Assembly: GCA_035635555.1 (NCBI GenBank)
Contig: DASQAT010000058.1
Location: forward strand, 1-51,467
Length of the DNA stretch: 51,467 nt
DNA from: Candidatus Dormiibacterota bacterium
GTDB lineage: Bacteria > Acidobacteriota > Polarisedimenticolia > Gp22-AA2
Direction: 5' to 3'
Part shown: piece after piece, positions 41,560-50,885 of the stretch
How positions within the stretch are numbered: the stretch's first letter is position 1
Layout: every line of letters begins with the position of its first letter
Program-made: the position numbers and the translations under genes
Notes under the pieces: generated by a model
What the model was told of the DNA's origin: nothing
Databases searched by the model: none
What the model saw: the letters and a program-made list of their open reading frames with translations, nothing else

Positions 41560-44500
41560 ATGAACGCACTTTCGAAGATAAAGTGCAACCGGACGACCCT
41601 TATCATCCTGGGTCTGTGCCTCGTACTGGCCGGACCGGCGATGCTGCTGTGGGCATCCCGTGCCCCAGTTGCCCTTCCTGACGGAGGGGGCATCGATGCT
41701 CAGATGGAGCAGCTGGAGATCGAGCGAATCTCGCACGCCCAGCTGCCTCATGCGACGCTGCGTCCCGAGGGGTTCTCCCCCTTCGGGCAGGCGTTCAAGA
41801 ACGGGCCGGCCAGGACCAAGGGGGATTCCGCCGGGCTCCTGCGGATGAACATCGGTGACATGGACCCGAAGAATCCTGACGCGCTCCTCTCTGCCATGCC
41901 GGCGGAGCTCCGCCTCGGCGAGAAGGAGAAGCAGGGTCTCGGTCCGAAAGGCTCCCTGACGCCCGGTCTCAACTACGCCATGTTGAGCCCGCAGGCTGTG
42001 TCCTCGAAGTCTCTCGATGCCGTCCTCGAGGGGATACGCTCCTCGGCACGGATCATCAGCGTGGGGCAGAACGCCACCCTCTTGATTTACGTGTCGGCCG
42101 GCCAGATCGGTCAGATGCGCCAGAACCCGGACGTCGTCTTCTTCCAGGGGATGCCTCCGGGAGACAAGATCAACCTCACAACGGCCAGAACACCGCTCAT
42201 CGAGGCGGCCCGCGCCGTCGACCCGAACCTGCTGCTGGAGGTGTCCCTCGTCCCGGGAAGTGACGCGGCCGCCGCGCGGCAGGAGATCTCCCGCGTTCCG
42301 GGCATCGGAAACATTTCCGATTATGGTCCCGCCGGCTCGGCTCTGCTGGTGCGCGCGGACTACAAGGCCTTGAGCAAGCTGGCCCGGATCAAGGACATCC
42401 TGAACATCCAGGAAAGCATGGAAATGATGTCCCTCAACGCCAGGAACGTGCCGGCGGTCCAGGTCGGCACCGACCAGTTGTCGAACCAGGCCAGGCCGTT
42501 CGATGATGCGGGCCTCGACGGCGGCGGCAGCGGCGCCCTCCTCTGCACGAACAACCCGGCGCAGGCCTGCACGACCGACGCAGGCTGCACGGCGCCCGGT
42601 CTCTGCCGGCTGCAGTTCTACAACAACGGCACGGCGGCCGTGCCGCCCCAGATCGTCGGCGTGCTGGACAACGGGATCAGCGCGGACACTCCGAGCTTCG
42701 CACATAGCGCCACGCAGGTGACCACCATCGTCAATCCATTCGGTCCGGCGCACCGGAAGATCCACTCGATCATCAACGTGCGCGACAACGGCAATGACTG
42801 CGACGCGATTCTTGACGGGGGCGGCAGCCACGGCAACATAGTCGCCTCGGTCATCGCGGCCTGGCCGACCGGCGTCGGCGCCTTCGCCACCCGCACGAGC
42901 ATCGGCCTCAACGGACAGCCGCGGGGCTCCAATCTGGACGGTGTGGCGCGCCGGTCGCGCATCATCGTGTCTGATATCGCCGACAAGAGCCGCTGCACCT
43001 TCAACTCCCTGGTGGAGCGCGGCGGCAACGTCGATCCGGGCAGCCTGGCCTCCCGCCTGGGCGAGTTCATCTGCCCCAAGAGTGGCGGCACGGGTGCCTG
43101 CGCCGGGATCACCGGCGGCGGCACCGAGGTCCACATCGCCGTGACCCCCTTCGGCGCGCCGGACAACTTCTCGACCGTCCAGTTCCAGGGGAACGACGGC
43201 AAGTATCTCCAGCAGTCGGTTGACATCGACACGTTCCTCTACAACAACCGTGATTTCACGGTCGTCGGACCGGCCGGGAACAGCGGCGTCCTGATCAGCT
43301 CGAGCCGGCCCGATTTCTGGACACCCCGCGTGATTCCGGACTTCTTCGATGGAACCGACACGGATGACTGCGTACCGCCCTGCGACCCGGCCCACTACGT
43401 GGTCAGGAACATCCAGATCCCGCCCCCGATGACGGCCAAGAACATCATCACGGTCGGCGTCACCCGCGCGGACGAGGACACCTTCTTCAAGGATTTCGAC
43501 AATCTTGCGAACATGGCGACTTATTCGTCCCGCGGTCCCGCGACGCCTGAGTCGCTCCGCATGGCCCCCATCGTGGACGCGCCGTGCTGCGACCTGGGAG
43601 CCGGGGTCTTCGACTTCTCGTCGGTGGCCGGGTTCCGCAGTCGCGACGACGACAACCTCGGGCCGGTCGACGCCACGATCGACGAGGGGAACTACGGATC
43701 GTCCTACGGCGCCGCGGCGGTCACTGGGGCGGCAGCCCTGGTGCGCGACTACTTCGCGCAGGGCGCCTATCCGACCGGAGCGCAGGTCACGGGGAATCGA
43801 GTCCCGAACGTCTCCGGCGCCCTGGTGAAGGCGGCCATGGTCGCCTCGGCCAGGTTCACGACGAATATCCGGACCCCGGGTGAGGGGGGCAAGACGACAC
43901 CGGACAAGATTCTGCGGCGGTCGCGTTTTGCAGATCTCGGGACGATCTCGAACCATAACATCGGCCTCATGGGGAACAGCGAGCAGGGTTACGGACGCGT
44001 CGTGATGACCAGCGTTCTGCCGCTCGCGAACTTCTCGAAGCACTTCCGCGTCGGTGGTGTCGATCCCGCCAATGGCGTGAGATGGACCGCCGGCAATACT
44101 CCTCCGGGGCCGATGCACTGGGAGTATCCGGCGGAAGGGCTCCTCGTCTGGGACGACATCGCGACGGGTGAGCTCGCCATCGACAACGCGCACACGTCTC
44201 AGACGCACACCTTCCGCGTGACTTCCGCCGAGTGTGCGGTGGCGGCCGACGGGGGTCAGGTCGCCTCCGCCGGACAGCTGCGCGTCGGGCTGGCCTGGAC
44301 CGATCCTCCCTCTCTCCCCGGCGCCGGCGGACCGCTGGTGAACGATCTCGACCTCGTGCTCGAGAGTCCGGGTCCGAACAACTGTCTGGGTGCCGGCGAT
44401 ACCAAGCCGGATGGCACCATCTGCCCGGCCGGCTCGGAGACCGACAACTTGTTCTATGACGGGAACCGCTACGGATCCAGCAGGAACCCGTTCGTCGACC

Positions 44501-47500
44501 AGTGGTCCCTGGCGAGAGTGTCCGGCCAGCCGGAGACTCACGATCCGCGGAATCCACAGGAAGCTATCCACCTGACTTTCGACCGCAACAATGACACGAG
44601 CCCGGCCGATTCTCAGATCTATACAGGGACCTGGCGGGTCACGGTGAAGAGGGGCGCCGGCGGCGCGGTTGCGGGTTCGATCACGATCACCGGCCCGAAC
44701 GAGGATGCGAACGGCAACCGTCGCCTGGACGCCGGAGAGGATACGAACGCGAACGGCCTCCTGGACCTGGGTGGACAAACGTACGCCCTGCTCGTTTCGG
44801 GGCCGGTCTTCAAAGATGCTGCCGAACCGCCTCCTGCGAAGGGCCCCGCGGCCTTCCCGCAGAGCGCGGTCACGCTCGACAAGATCAGGTACTCGTGCGA
44901 GGACACGATGGTCGAGACGATCGTGGACTCTACTCCGGGTGCCGGCGCGAGCAGGTCGTCCGCTTTCGCCACGTTCGTCGTCCGCAATGCCGCGGGCGCC
45001 ATCGTCGATACCGAGTCTAACGTCCCGTTCGCCGGGTGTGGCTGCGGCGCTGGCACGGAATCGTCAGCCATCCCGATTCGCAACGTCCCGTCCCCCGCGC
45101 CGAACAACGGCATCCTCGAGGCGGACACGGGGATGACGATCACCAATACCTACGCCCCGCCAGGCCAGGTGGTCGTCACCGCCTCGGTCAAGGTCGACTG
45201 CTCGCCGAACTTCGTCACCAGTTCGTTCATCATTCCGCAGACTCAGGGATTCGGTCCCCAGATCGCCAACAATGGCGGTACCTTCCTGAGGCCGGGGACC
45301 CAGAGCGCGGGGTTCGGTCCCCAGACCCAGATCGGCGGCGGCTGCGACAACGACGACAGCCTCGACGCGGGCGAAGTCCTGACCTACGGAATCGCGCTGT
45401 CCAACCGCGGCCGCGACTGGCCCGGTGACAGATCGGACGATTACGATGACGTGAAGGCCACCCTCACCCCCTCCGGGACCGGCGCGGGTGCCATCACCGT
45501 TCTCGACTCGCCGAAGAACCTGGGTCGGATCCCGCCCGGCCAGCCCCAGGGGGCCTACTTCCACGTCTCCGTCAACGCCGCGGCGGCAAACGCCCTGGCC
45601 ATTACCGATCGTCAGGTGACGATGACGCTGACGCTGGACTCCCTGAACAAGGGGCGGCGGATCAGCCAGCAGTCGTACACGTTCACGAACGTCATCAACG
45701 CCGATCGCGAGACGCTGCACTACTCGACTGACTGTCTCGCGGGGCCGGGGCTGACCTGCCGCGGCGTGCGCGACCTGAACCGTAACCAGCTCATCGACCG
45801 CCCCGACGTCATCGACCCGGTGCTCCTGTTCATCCTGCCGGACGAGGACGTCACCTTCTCGTCCCTGTTCACGACGATCGGCCCGGGCAGCACCCTCGTC
45901 AGCAACACCCTCGGCGAAGATCTGAACAACAACGGCGTCCTGGACGCGACCGAGCCGGACGTCCTTCCGAACGGCATTCTGGACCGCGGCATCCTGATCG
46001 CCGCCTCGGGGCCGACGGTGGGCGGCGACAAGGTGCCCTGGAATTTCGACTCCAACAACGGTGGATGGCTCTCGGTTCGTCATCCATCGAGCACCGCGAC
46101 GAACATCAACGCCAACCCGATGTGGGAGTACAAGACCAACGGAATATGCGGCTTCCAGACCTCCGGCGGGTTGAACAAGTTCGGCATCTGGCACACGGGT
46201 GACGGCGACGTGGCGACGCCTGTCCCCGGCACCCCGTGCGACAACTACTCCGTCCCGAACTCCATCACGACGGAAAACAGGGTCGAGCTCGTCGTCGACG
46301 TCCTGCAATCTCCCGTCATCGCCAAGGTCAATCAGCTCCCCGACACTCGCGGCTTCTCGTACGGCGTCGAGTTCAAGCGGCTTGGAGTCAACGTCAACGA
46401 CGAAGTCTGGGACGCGGGCTACACCGGGACGGCTATCAACATCGACAACGACCTGGACAACGACACGACCGACAACTTCCTGAACCAGGAGCTGGACGAC
46501 TACTACGCCCGTTACGGTGTCTGGCCGTACGGCAGCGTCGTCAACCTTGCCGCCGGGAACGGCTTCGGGTACGGCGGAATTGATCCGAGCAGCTACTTCC
46601 CCTACCAGAGGACGTTCGGCCCGCTCAACGACCCGAACGGCGGCACCCCCTTCGATGGAGGCTTAGAGACCGGCTTCACCGGCAACATCGCGGCCTCGAG
46701 CGGAGGCTCCACGCGCATTTCTCCCATCCCGCCGGCAGTTGACCAGGACTACCAGAAGTTCCCGCAGCCCGGCTCGGCTGTTCAGGGCGTCTGCACCGGC
46801 GGCACCAACCCCGGTGGTCCCTGCCAGTCGAACACGGACTGCGCCGGTGGCGGCACCTGCACGCTGGAGAGCATCACGATCGCCGGGCCGGTCCGGAACT
46901 TCGAAGAGACGCTCGTCGGCTTCGAGGGCGGGTTCTCCGTTCCAACCTTGTTCGGGACCTCGTCCCCCGAGGGCACGGGCGGCATCTACAACGCGGGCCC
47001 GGCCGGAAACCGCTGGGGGATCGCCTTCGGCTTCTGGAGCATCGAGTCGCTCACTCTGGCCCAGGACTACGGCTTCGGCCTGGACGACGTCGTCTTCGAG
47101 TGGGACGAGTTCCACCCGAAGGACGAGTCGGCCTTCGCCCCGCCACACGCTCCGGCCTGCAGTCGGTTTGGGACGCCAGGGAACCCGGCCGGAGGCCAGT
47201 GCGCCACCATCACGGTCGACCGCACCAGCCTGTACGAGTGCGAAGAGTCGGTCGAGATCACCGTCGACGACCCGAAGCTGGCTGGCGCACCGCCCGCGAG
47301 TGTCCAGGTCATGATAGTCAGCGACAGCGACTCGGACACTTTCTCCACGTCCCGGTTCACCGTCCTGAAGCCGAACACCAAGCGCTACACGCTGGCGTCG
47401 GTCGGGGGCGGTCTGTTCAGGGGCAACGTCACCTTCTCCGGGACCTCCAACACGTCCAACAACGTCTTCGTCCAGGCCGGCACCGACGTGCAGTTCATCG

Positions 47501-50500
47501 TCTACTACCTCGACCCGAACTGCGACGGTGATGGCGACGGTCAGGCGGGCGAAGACCTGTTCGACAATCTGGACGGTGACGGCGTCAACACCGCGACGGA
47601 CAACTGTCCTCTCATCTACAACCCCACGCAGGCGGACGCCGATCTCGACGGTGTCGGCGACCTGTGCGACAACTGCGTGAGCGTGTCCAACGCCAGCCAG
47701 GACGACGCGAACGCCGACGGCGTGGGTGACGCCTGCGAGTTCGACGACGTGGACGGCGACGGTGTGGAGAACGGCACCGACAATTGCCCGGACGTCTACA
47801 ATTCCAGCCAGGCCGGAGTCTGCGTCAACGGCACCAATAATGGCGTGAGCTGCCTGGCGGACTCGACATGTACGGGAGGCGGCACCTGCTCCAAAGTCCG
47901 CGGCTTTGCGTGCTCCAGCGGCACACAGGACCTCGACGGCGACGGACGGTTCGACGTCGCTGACAACTGCGTGCTGTCGTCCAACGGCAACCAGCGCAAC
48001 CTCGACGGGGACGGTCTGGGTGACTCCTGCGACGGCGATTGCGGCCTCCTCACGGTGGTGAAGATCTGCAGCAACGCGCCGGCGACAACCTGCACGAGCA
48101 ACACCGATTGCCCTGCGGGCGGCACGTGCCAGACCGAGGTGCGTCACGCTCCGTCGGCAAACTGCTCCATCAGCGACGACGACGCCGACGTCGACGGCGT
48201 GCCGGACAACGTGGACAACTGCCCCGACATCGCCAACCCGGCGATCATTCCGACCACGAACCGGCAGCTCGACAGCGACCGCGACGGCCTGGGGGATGCC
48301 TGCGACCCGGCCGGATCGCTGGACGATGACTTCAACGGCATTCCGGACGACCTGGTCTCCTTCGCCGGGACGGTGGCCTGCCAGCAGGTGGACCTCGCCA
48401 ACCTGTCGGTCCTGCAGGCGGTCTACACCGACATCGACGGCGACCACGATCTCTTCCCCGATCCCGGCGAGACGGGGCTGGTGCAGGTCCGAGTCCAGAA
48501 CAACGGCAAGGCCCTGACGGGGGCGAGCTTCGTTCTCACGTCCTCCGATCCGAATGTCGACTGCATCACGTTCCCCAGAATCGTGGCCGGGGATCTGCCG
48601 GCGGGTGGTTCGGTCCTGCTCGGGAGCCTGACGCCGCTGCAGACCGGATCGAGCTTCACGTTCCGCGCCAAGAACACTCTGGAGAGCACGGCCGCGAGCA
48701 CCGCCAAGATCCACCTCTGCGTCACCGCGATCTCCAACGAGGTCCTCGGAGGTACGGCGTGCTTCGACCTGCTGGCCGACCTCGACATAGCAGGTGGCGG
48801 CAGCGAGACGTTCATCGCCGGACCGGACGGCATCCCGGGCAACACAGATGACGGCACGCTGGAAGAGACCTTCGACACGGACCGCAATGGCGACGGCAAG
48901 TTCTCGACCGACGACATCTTCCGGCTGCAGGACGCCGGCTCGGGTCTCGTCGGCCACGCCACCTACATCCATGGCAGCGCGACGGGCGTCGGCACGGACG
49001 TGGTCGCGGGTATCGCCTGCGGCGGGTACTCCACACCGGCCCAGGGGAACCCCGCCTGCATCCTGCAGCCGAACTTCCCGATGGACTGGCACTTCCATTG
49101 CCCGACCGCGGACGGCCTGCCCACCGGCAAGTGTCCGAACACCGAGCCGGGCGGCTTCGGCGCGGGGGGCCATGTCCCGTGCGTCGGCGGCTGCTCCTAC
49201 CAGACGCCGGCCGACGGTCAGAGGGCGTTCACGCCGCCAAACTCGTTGCACATGGGGGCGCACTTCGATTCAGCTTCGGCCGCGAACGGCGACTCGACGC
49301 ACCTGCGCACTCTGCAGGCCCTGCAGTCGAATCCGATCAACATGGCCTACGCCCCGCGCAGCGCGTCCGATCTGAAGTTGTCGTTCTACCACATCGTCGA
49401 CATCGTCGGCGGCGACGCCGTCAGCGGCGGTGTGGGACTGTGCCACGACTGCGCCCTGGTCCAGATTCAGACCGACCGCAACCACGACCCGGCGGTGGAT
49501 GACTGGGGCCCCTGGTCGACTCTGGCGCCGTTCCAGAACATCTACGACAAGCAGGTCCGTGCGTGGAGCAACTTCGGGCCACAGTACTGCGAGATCACGC
49601 CGGTCGACACGGGCACGGCTCCGCCCGCTCCGCGTGGCGTGCACGAAACGATGTGCTTCAACGAGCGCGCCTGGTCGCACTGCGGCAGCGCTGGCGGCAC
49701 GGGCGCCAGCCAGGCCTTCAATTGCTCCGGTGGCGTCGTCGATCCCGGCGGCACGGGCGTCTGGGTCCAGTCCAAGTTCAACCTGGACGGTTTCCTCGGT
49801 CAGCGGATCCGGATCCGGTGGATCGCCCAGACCTGGAGCCTGGACAACGTATCCGATTCGTACTTCGAGCGTGGCCCGGGATGGAGCGATACGCCGCATG
49901 ACGACGGCTGGTGGCTCGACAATATCGACATCACCGGCGTGGTCACGGCTCAGGTCACACCCGACCCCGACCCGAAGCCGCCGGTCCCGGGCAGCTGCCC
50001 CACCGGGCTTGCAAACTGCGACGAGAACGCCTCCTCGACGGACAAGGGGACGCTCCCGGCGATCAAGGTGACAGACCTGCAGGGGAACGTGTTCGGAGCC
50101 AGCCTGTCGCCCGTGGCAGGACAGTCGATCCTCGTCACCGGGGCCGCATCGAGCATCCCCGGAGGATGCACGAGCGGCGGTGCGCAGTTCCAGTTCACCA
50201 AGAACGGCAGTCTGGTCCAGGATTGGAGCAGCAATCCGGTCTACAGGGATACGGCCACTGAATACAGCCCGACCTACCGTGTCCAGGTTCGCTGCAGCTC
50301 GGATACCTCCTGCACCAGTGTCAACGGCGCCTCTGTCAAGCTCGCCATCTATGACGGAGTCAACACCGATTCGGACTGCGGCCTGTCGCTAGGGAACACA
50401 GGCGTCACGTACGTGGGCGGCACGACCAAGACCACAACCCTGACCTTCAGCCCCGCTGGAGGCTCGCTGGATATCTACAAGGGCGGTGTTACGACTCTGG

Positions 50501-50835
50501 GCACGGGCAACGGCTTCGTGGGTCTCGGTCCGACTTGGCAGCATGTCGCCACCACATGCTTCCGGAACAACTCGGCCAACCCCACACCCGCACTGGACCA
50601 GACGGCGGATCCGAACCCCGCCATCGGTGCAGCCACCTTCTACGTGGCGAACTGTGCGGTGCCTGGTGTGCTCAACGGCGCGCTTGGCTTGGTGCAGCCG
50701 AACAGGTGCTTCGGTGGTGCCACTCCGAACGCGGCGTGCTTCTCCAGCGCCACGTGCGGCACGGGCACCTGCCTCACCGCGGCCACTGTGAACAGCTCCG
50801 CAACGCCGGCATCGGCAACGGCCTGCCAGCCGTAA
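41560..50835 (+). CDS. giant secreted subtilisin-family (S8) protein with TSP3 repeats
   Basis: This is a 3091-residue protein. A hydrophobic signal/anchor (about 14-32) is followed by a prodomain-like region and an S8 domain (about 360-850). The triad is intact: D370 (GVLDNGI), H424 (GSHGNIVAS) and S715 (YGSSYGAAAV). The oxyanion Asn is N574 (GPAGNSG). A beta-sandwich follows (LAWTDPPSLPG, VNDLDLVLESP). Further on are EF-hand-like loops, several large beta domains, a thrombospondin-3 array (about 1985-2249) and a Cys-containing C-terminus. Five C-x(6-9)-C-x5-C-x(4-5)-C cassettes are scattered along the chain. No PEP-CTERM or other sorting tail is evident. Strong promoter upstream, AAGGAGG at the ATG, and a strong terminator downstream. 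Likely secreted or surface-attached; the substrate is unknown. Confidence 0.9.
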   Translation: MNALSKIKCNRTTLIILGLCLVLAGPAMLLWASRAPVALPDGGGIDAQMEQLEIERISHAQLPHATLRPEGFSPFGQAFKNGPARTKGDSAGLLRMNIGDMDPKNPDALLSAMPAELRLGEKEKQGLGPKGSLTPGLNYAMLSPQAVSSKSLDAVLEGIRSSARIISVGQNATLLIYVSAGQIGQMRQNPDVVFFQGMPPGDKINLTTARTPLIEAARAVDPNLLLEVSLVPGSDAAAARQEISRVPGIGNISDYGPAGSALLVRADYKALSKLARIKDILNIQESMEMMSLNARNVPAVQVGTDQLSNQARPFDDAGLDGGGSGALLCTNNPAQACTTDAGCTAPGLCRLQFYNNGTAAVPPQIVGVLDNGISADTPSFAHSATQVTTIVNPFGPAHRKIHSIINVRDNGNDCDAILDGGGSHGNIVASVIAAWPTGVGAFATRTSIGLNGQPRGSNLDGVARRSRIIVSDIADKSRCTFNSLVERGGNVDPGSLASRLGEFICPKSGGTGACAGITGGGTEVHIAVTPFGAPDNFSTVQFQGNDGKYLQQSVDIDTFLYNNRDFTVVGPAGNSGVLISSSRPDFWTPRVIPDFFDGTDTDDCVPPCDPAHYVVRNIQIPPPMTAKNIITVGVTRADEDTFFKDFDNLANMATYSSRGPATPESLRMAPIVDAPCCDLGAGVFDFSSVAGFRSRDDDNLGPVDATIDEGNYGSSYGAAAVTGAAALVRDYFAQGAYPTGAQVTGNRVPNVSGALVKAAMVASARFTTNIRTPGEGGKTTPDKILRRSRFADLGTISNHNIGLMGNSEQGYGRVVMTSVLPLANFSKHFRVGGVDPANGVRWTAGNTPPGPMHWEYPAEGLLVWDDIATGELAIDNAHTSQTHTFRVTSAECAVAADGGQVASAGQLRVGLAWTDPPSLPGAGGPLVNDLDLVLESPGPNNCLGAGDTKPDGTICPAGSETDNLFYDGNRYGSSRNPFVDQWSLARVSGQPETHDPRNPQEAIHLTFDRNNDTSPADSQIYTGTWRVTVKRGAGGAVAGSITITGPNEDANGNRRLDAGEDTNANGLLDLGGQTYALLVSGPVFKDAAEPPPAKGPAAFPQSAVTLDKIRYSCEDTMVETIVDSTPGAGASRSSAFATFVVRNAAGAIVDTESNVPFAGCGCGAGTESSAIPIRNVPSPAPNNGILEADTGMTITNTYAPPGQVVVTASVKVDCSPNFVTSSFIIPQTQGFGPQIANNGGTFLRPGTQSAGFGPQTQIGGGCDNDDSLDAGEVLTYGIALSNRGRDWPGDRSDDYDDVKATLTPSGTGAGAITVLDSPKNLGRIPPGQPQGAYFHVSVNAAAANALAITDRQVTMTLTLDSLNKGRRISQQSYTFTNVINADRETLHYSTDCLAGPGLTCRGVRDLNRNQLIDRPDVIDPVLLFILPDEDVTFSSLFTTIGPGSTLVSNTLGEDLNNNGVLDATEPDVLPNGILDRGILIAASGPTVGGDKVPWNFDSNNGGWLSVRHPSSTATNINANPMWEYKTNGICGFQTSGGLNKFGIWHTGDGDVATPVPGTPCDNYSVPNSITTENRVELVVDVLQSPVIAKVNQLPDTRGFSYGVEFKRLGVNVNDEVWDAGYTGTAINIDNDLDNDTTDNFLNQELDDYYARYGVWPYGSVVNLAAGNGFGYGGIDPSSYFPYQRTFGPLNDPNGGTPFDGGLETGFTGNIAASSGGSTRISPIPPAVDQDYQKFPQPGSAVQGVCTGGTNPGGPCQSNTDCAGGGTCTLESITIAGPVRNFEETLVGFEGGFSVPTLFGTSSPEGTGGIYNAGPAGNRWGIAFGFWSIESLTLAQDYGFGLDDVVFEWDEFHPKDESAFAPPHAPACSRFGTPGNPAGGQCATITVDRTSLYECEESVEITVDDPKLAGAPPASVQVMIVSDSDSDTFSTSRFTVLKPNTKRYTLASVGGGLFRGNVTFSGTSNTSNNVFVQAGTDVQFIVYYLDPNCDGDGDGQAGEDLFDNLDGDGVNTATDNCPLIYNPTQADADLDGVGDLCDNCVSVSNASQDDANADGVGDACEFDDVDGDGVENGTDNCPDVYNSSQAGVCVNGTNNGVSCLADSTCTGGGTCSKVRGFACSSGTQDLDGDGRFDVADNCVLSSNGNQRNLDGDGLGDSCDGDCGLLTVVKICSNAPATTCTSNTDCPAGGTCQTEVRHAPSANCSISDDDADVDGVPDNVDNCPDIANPAIIPTTNRQLDSDRDGLGDACDPAGSLDDDFNGIPDDLVSFAGTVACQQVDLANLSVLQAVYTDIDGDHDLFPDPGETGLVQVRVQNNGKALTGASFVLTSSDPNVDCITFPRIVAGDLPAGGSVLLGSLTPLQTGSSFTFRAKNTLESTAASTAKIHLCVTAISNEVLGGTACFDLLADLDIAGGGSETFIAGPDGIPGNTDDGTLEETFDTDRNGDGKFSTDDIFRLQDAGSGLVGHATYIHGSATGVGTDVVAGIACGGYSTPAQGNPACILQPNFPMDWHFHCPTADGLPTGKCPNTEPGGFGAGGHVPCVGGCSYQTPADGQRAFTPPNSLHMGAHFDSASAANGDSTHLRTLQALQSNPINMAYAPRSASDLKLSFYHIVDIVGGDAVSGGVGLCHDCALVQIQTDRNHDPAVDDWGPWSTLAPFQNIYDKQVRAWSNFGPQYCEITPVDTGTAPPAPRGVHETMCFNERAWSHCGSAGGTGASQAFNCSGGVVDPGGTGVWVQSKFNLDGFLGQRIRIRWIAQTWSLDNVSDSYFERGPGWSDTPHDDGWWLDNIDITGVVTAQVTPDPDPKPPVPGSCPTGLANCDENASSTDKGTLPAIKVTDLQGNVFGASLSPVAGQSILVTGAASSIPGGCTSGGAQFQFTKNGSLVQDWSSNPVYRDTATEYSPTYRVQVRCSSDTSCTSVNGASVKLAIYDGVNTDSDCGLSLGNTGVTYVGGTTKTTTLTFSPAGGSLDIYKGGVTTLGTGNGFVGLGPTWQHVATTCFRNNSANPTPALDQTADPNPAIGAATFYVANCAVPGVLNGALGLVQPNRCFGGATPNAACFSSATCGTGTCLTAATVNSSATPASATACQP
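47512..48306 (+). repeat. thrombospondin type-3 calcium-binding repeat array
   Basis: Residues about 1985-2249 of the giant protein contain repeated units such as DLDGDGVNTATDNCP-type loops, followed by DADLDGVGDLCDNC, DANADGVGDACE and DRDGLGDACD. The spacing DxDxDGxxDxxDNC and the paired Cys are typical of TSP3. Two four-Cys cassettes are interleaved with the array. Repeats are degenerate at DNA level. Confidence 0.9.
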
Positions 50836-50853
50836 CGGCGGGAGGTAACTCTG

Positions 50854-50885
50854 GGGGGGCCCTTTTTGGGCCCCCCTTTTTTTTT
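50854..50885 (+). terminator. strong rho-independent terminator after the giant protein gene
   Basis: A nine-base-pair stem, GGGGGGCCC / GGGCCCCCC with a TTTTT loop (50854-50876), is followed by nine T residues (50877-50885). It begins 18 nt after the stop codon. The IS end starts at the very next base. Confidence 0.93.

Noticed and set aside
41443-44778. Long minus-strand frame opposite the subtilisin domain
   Set aside because: It lies opposite the intact S8 catalytic residues and its composition is typical of antisense GC-rich sequence.
46663-49263. Long minus-strand frame opposite the TSP3 region
   Set aside because: The plus strand encodes conserved calcium repeats; the reverse frame has no family features.
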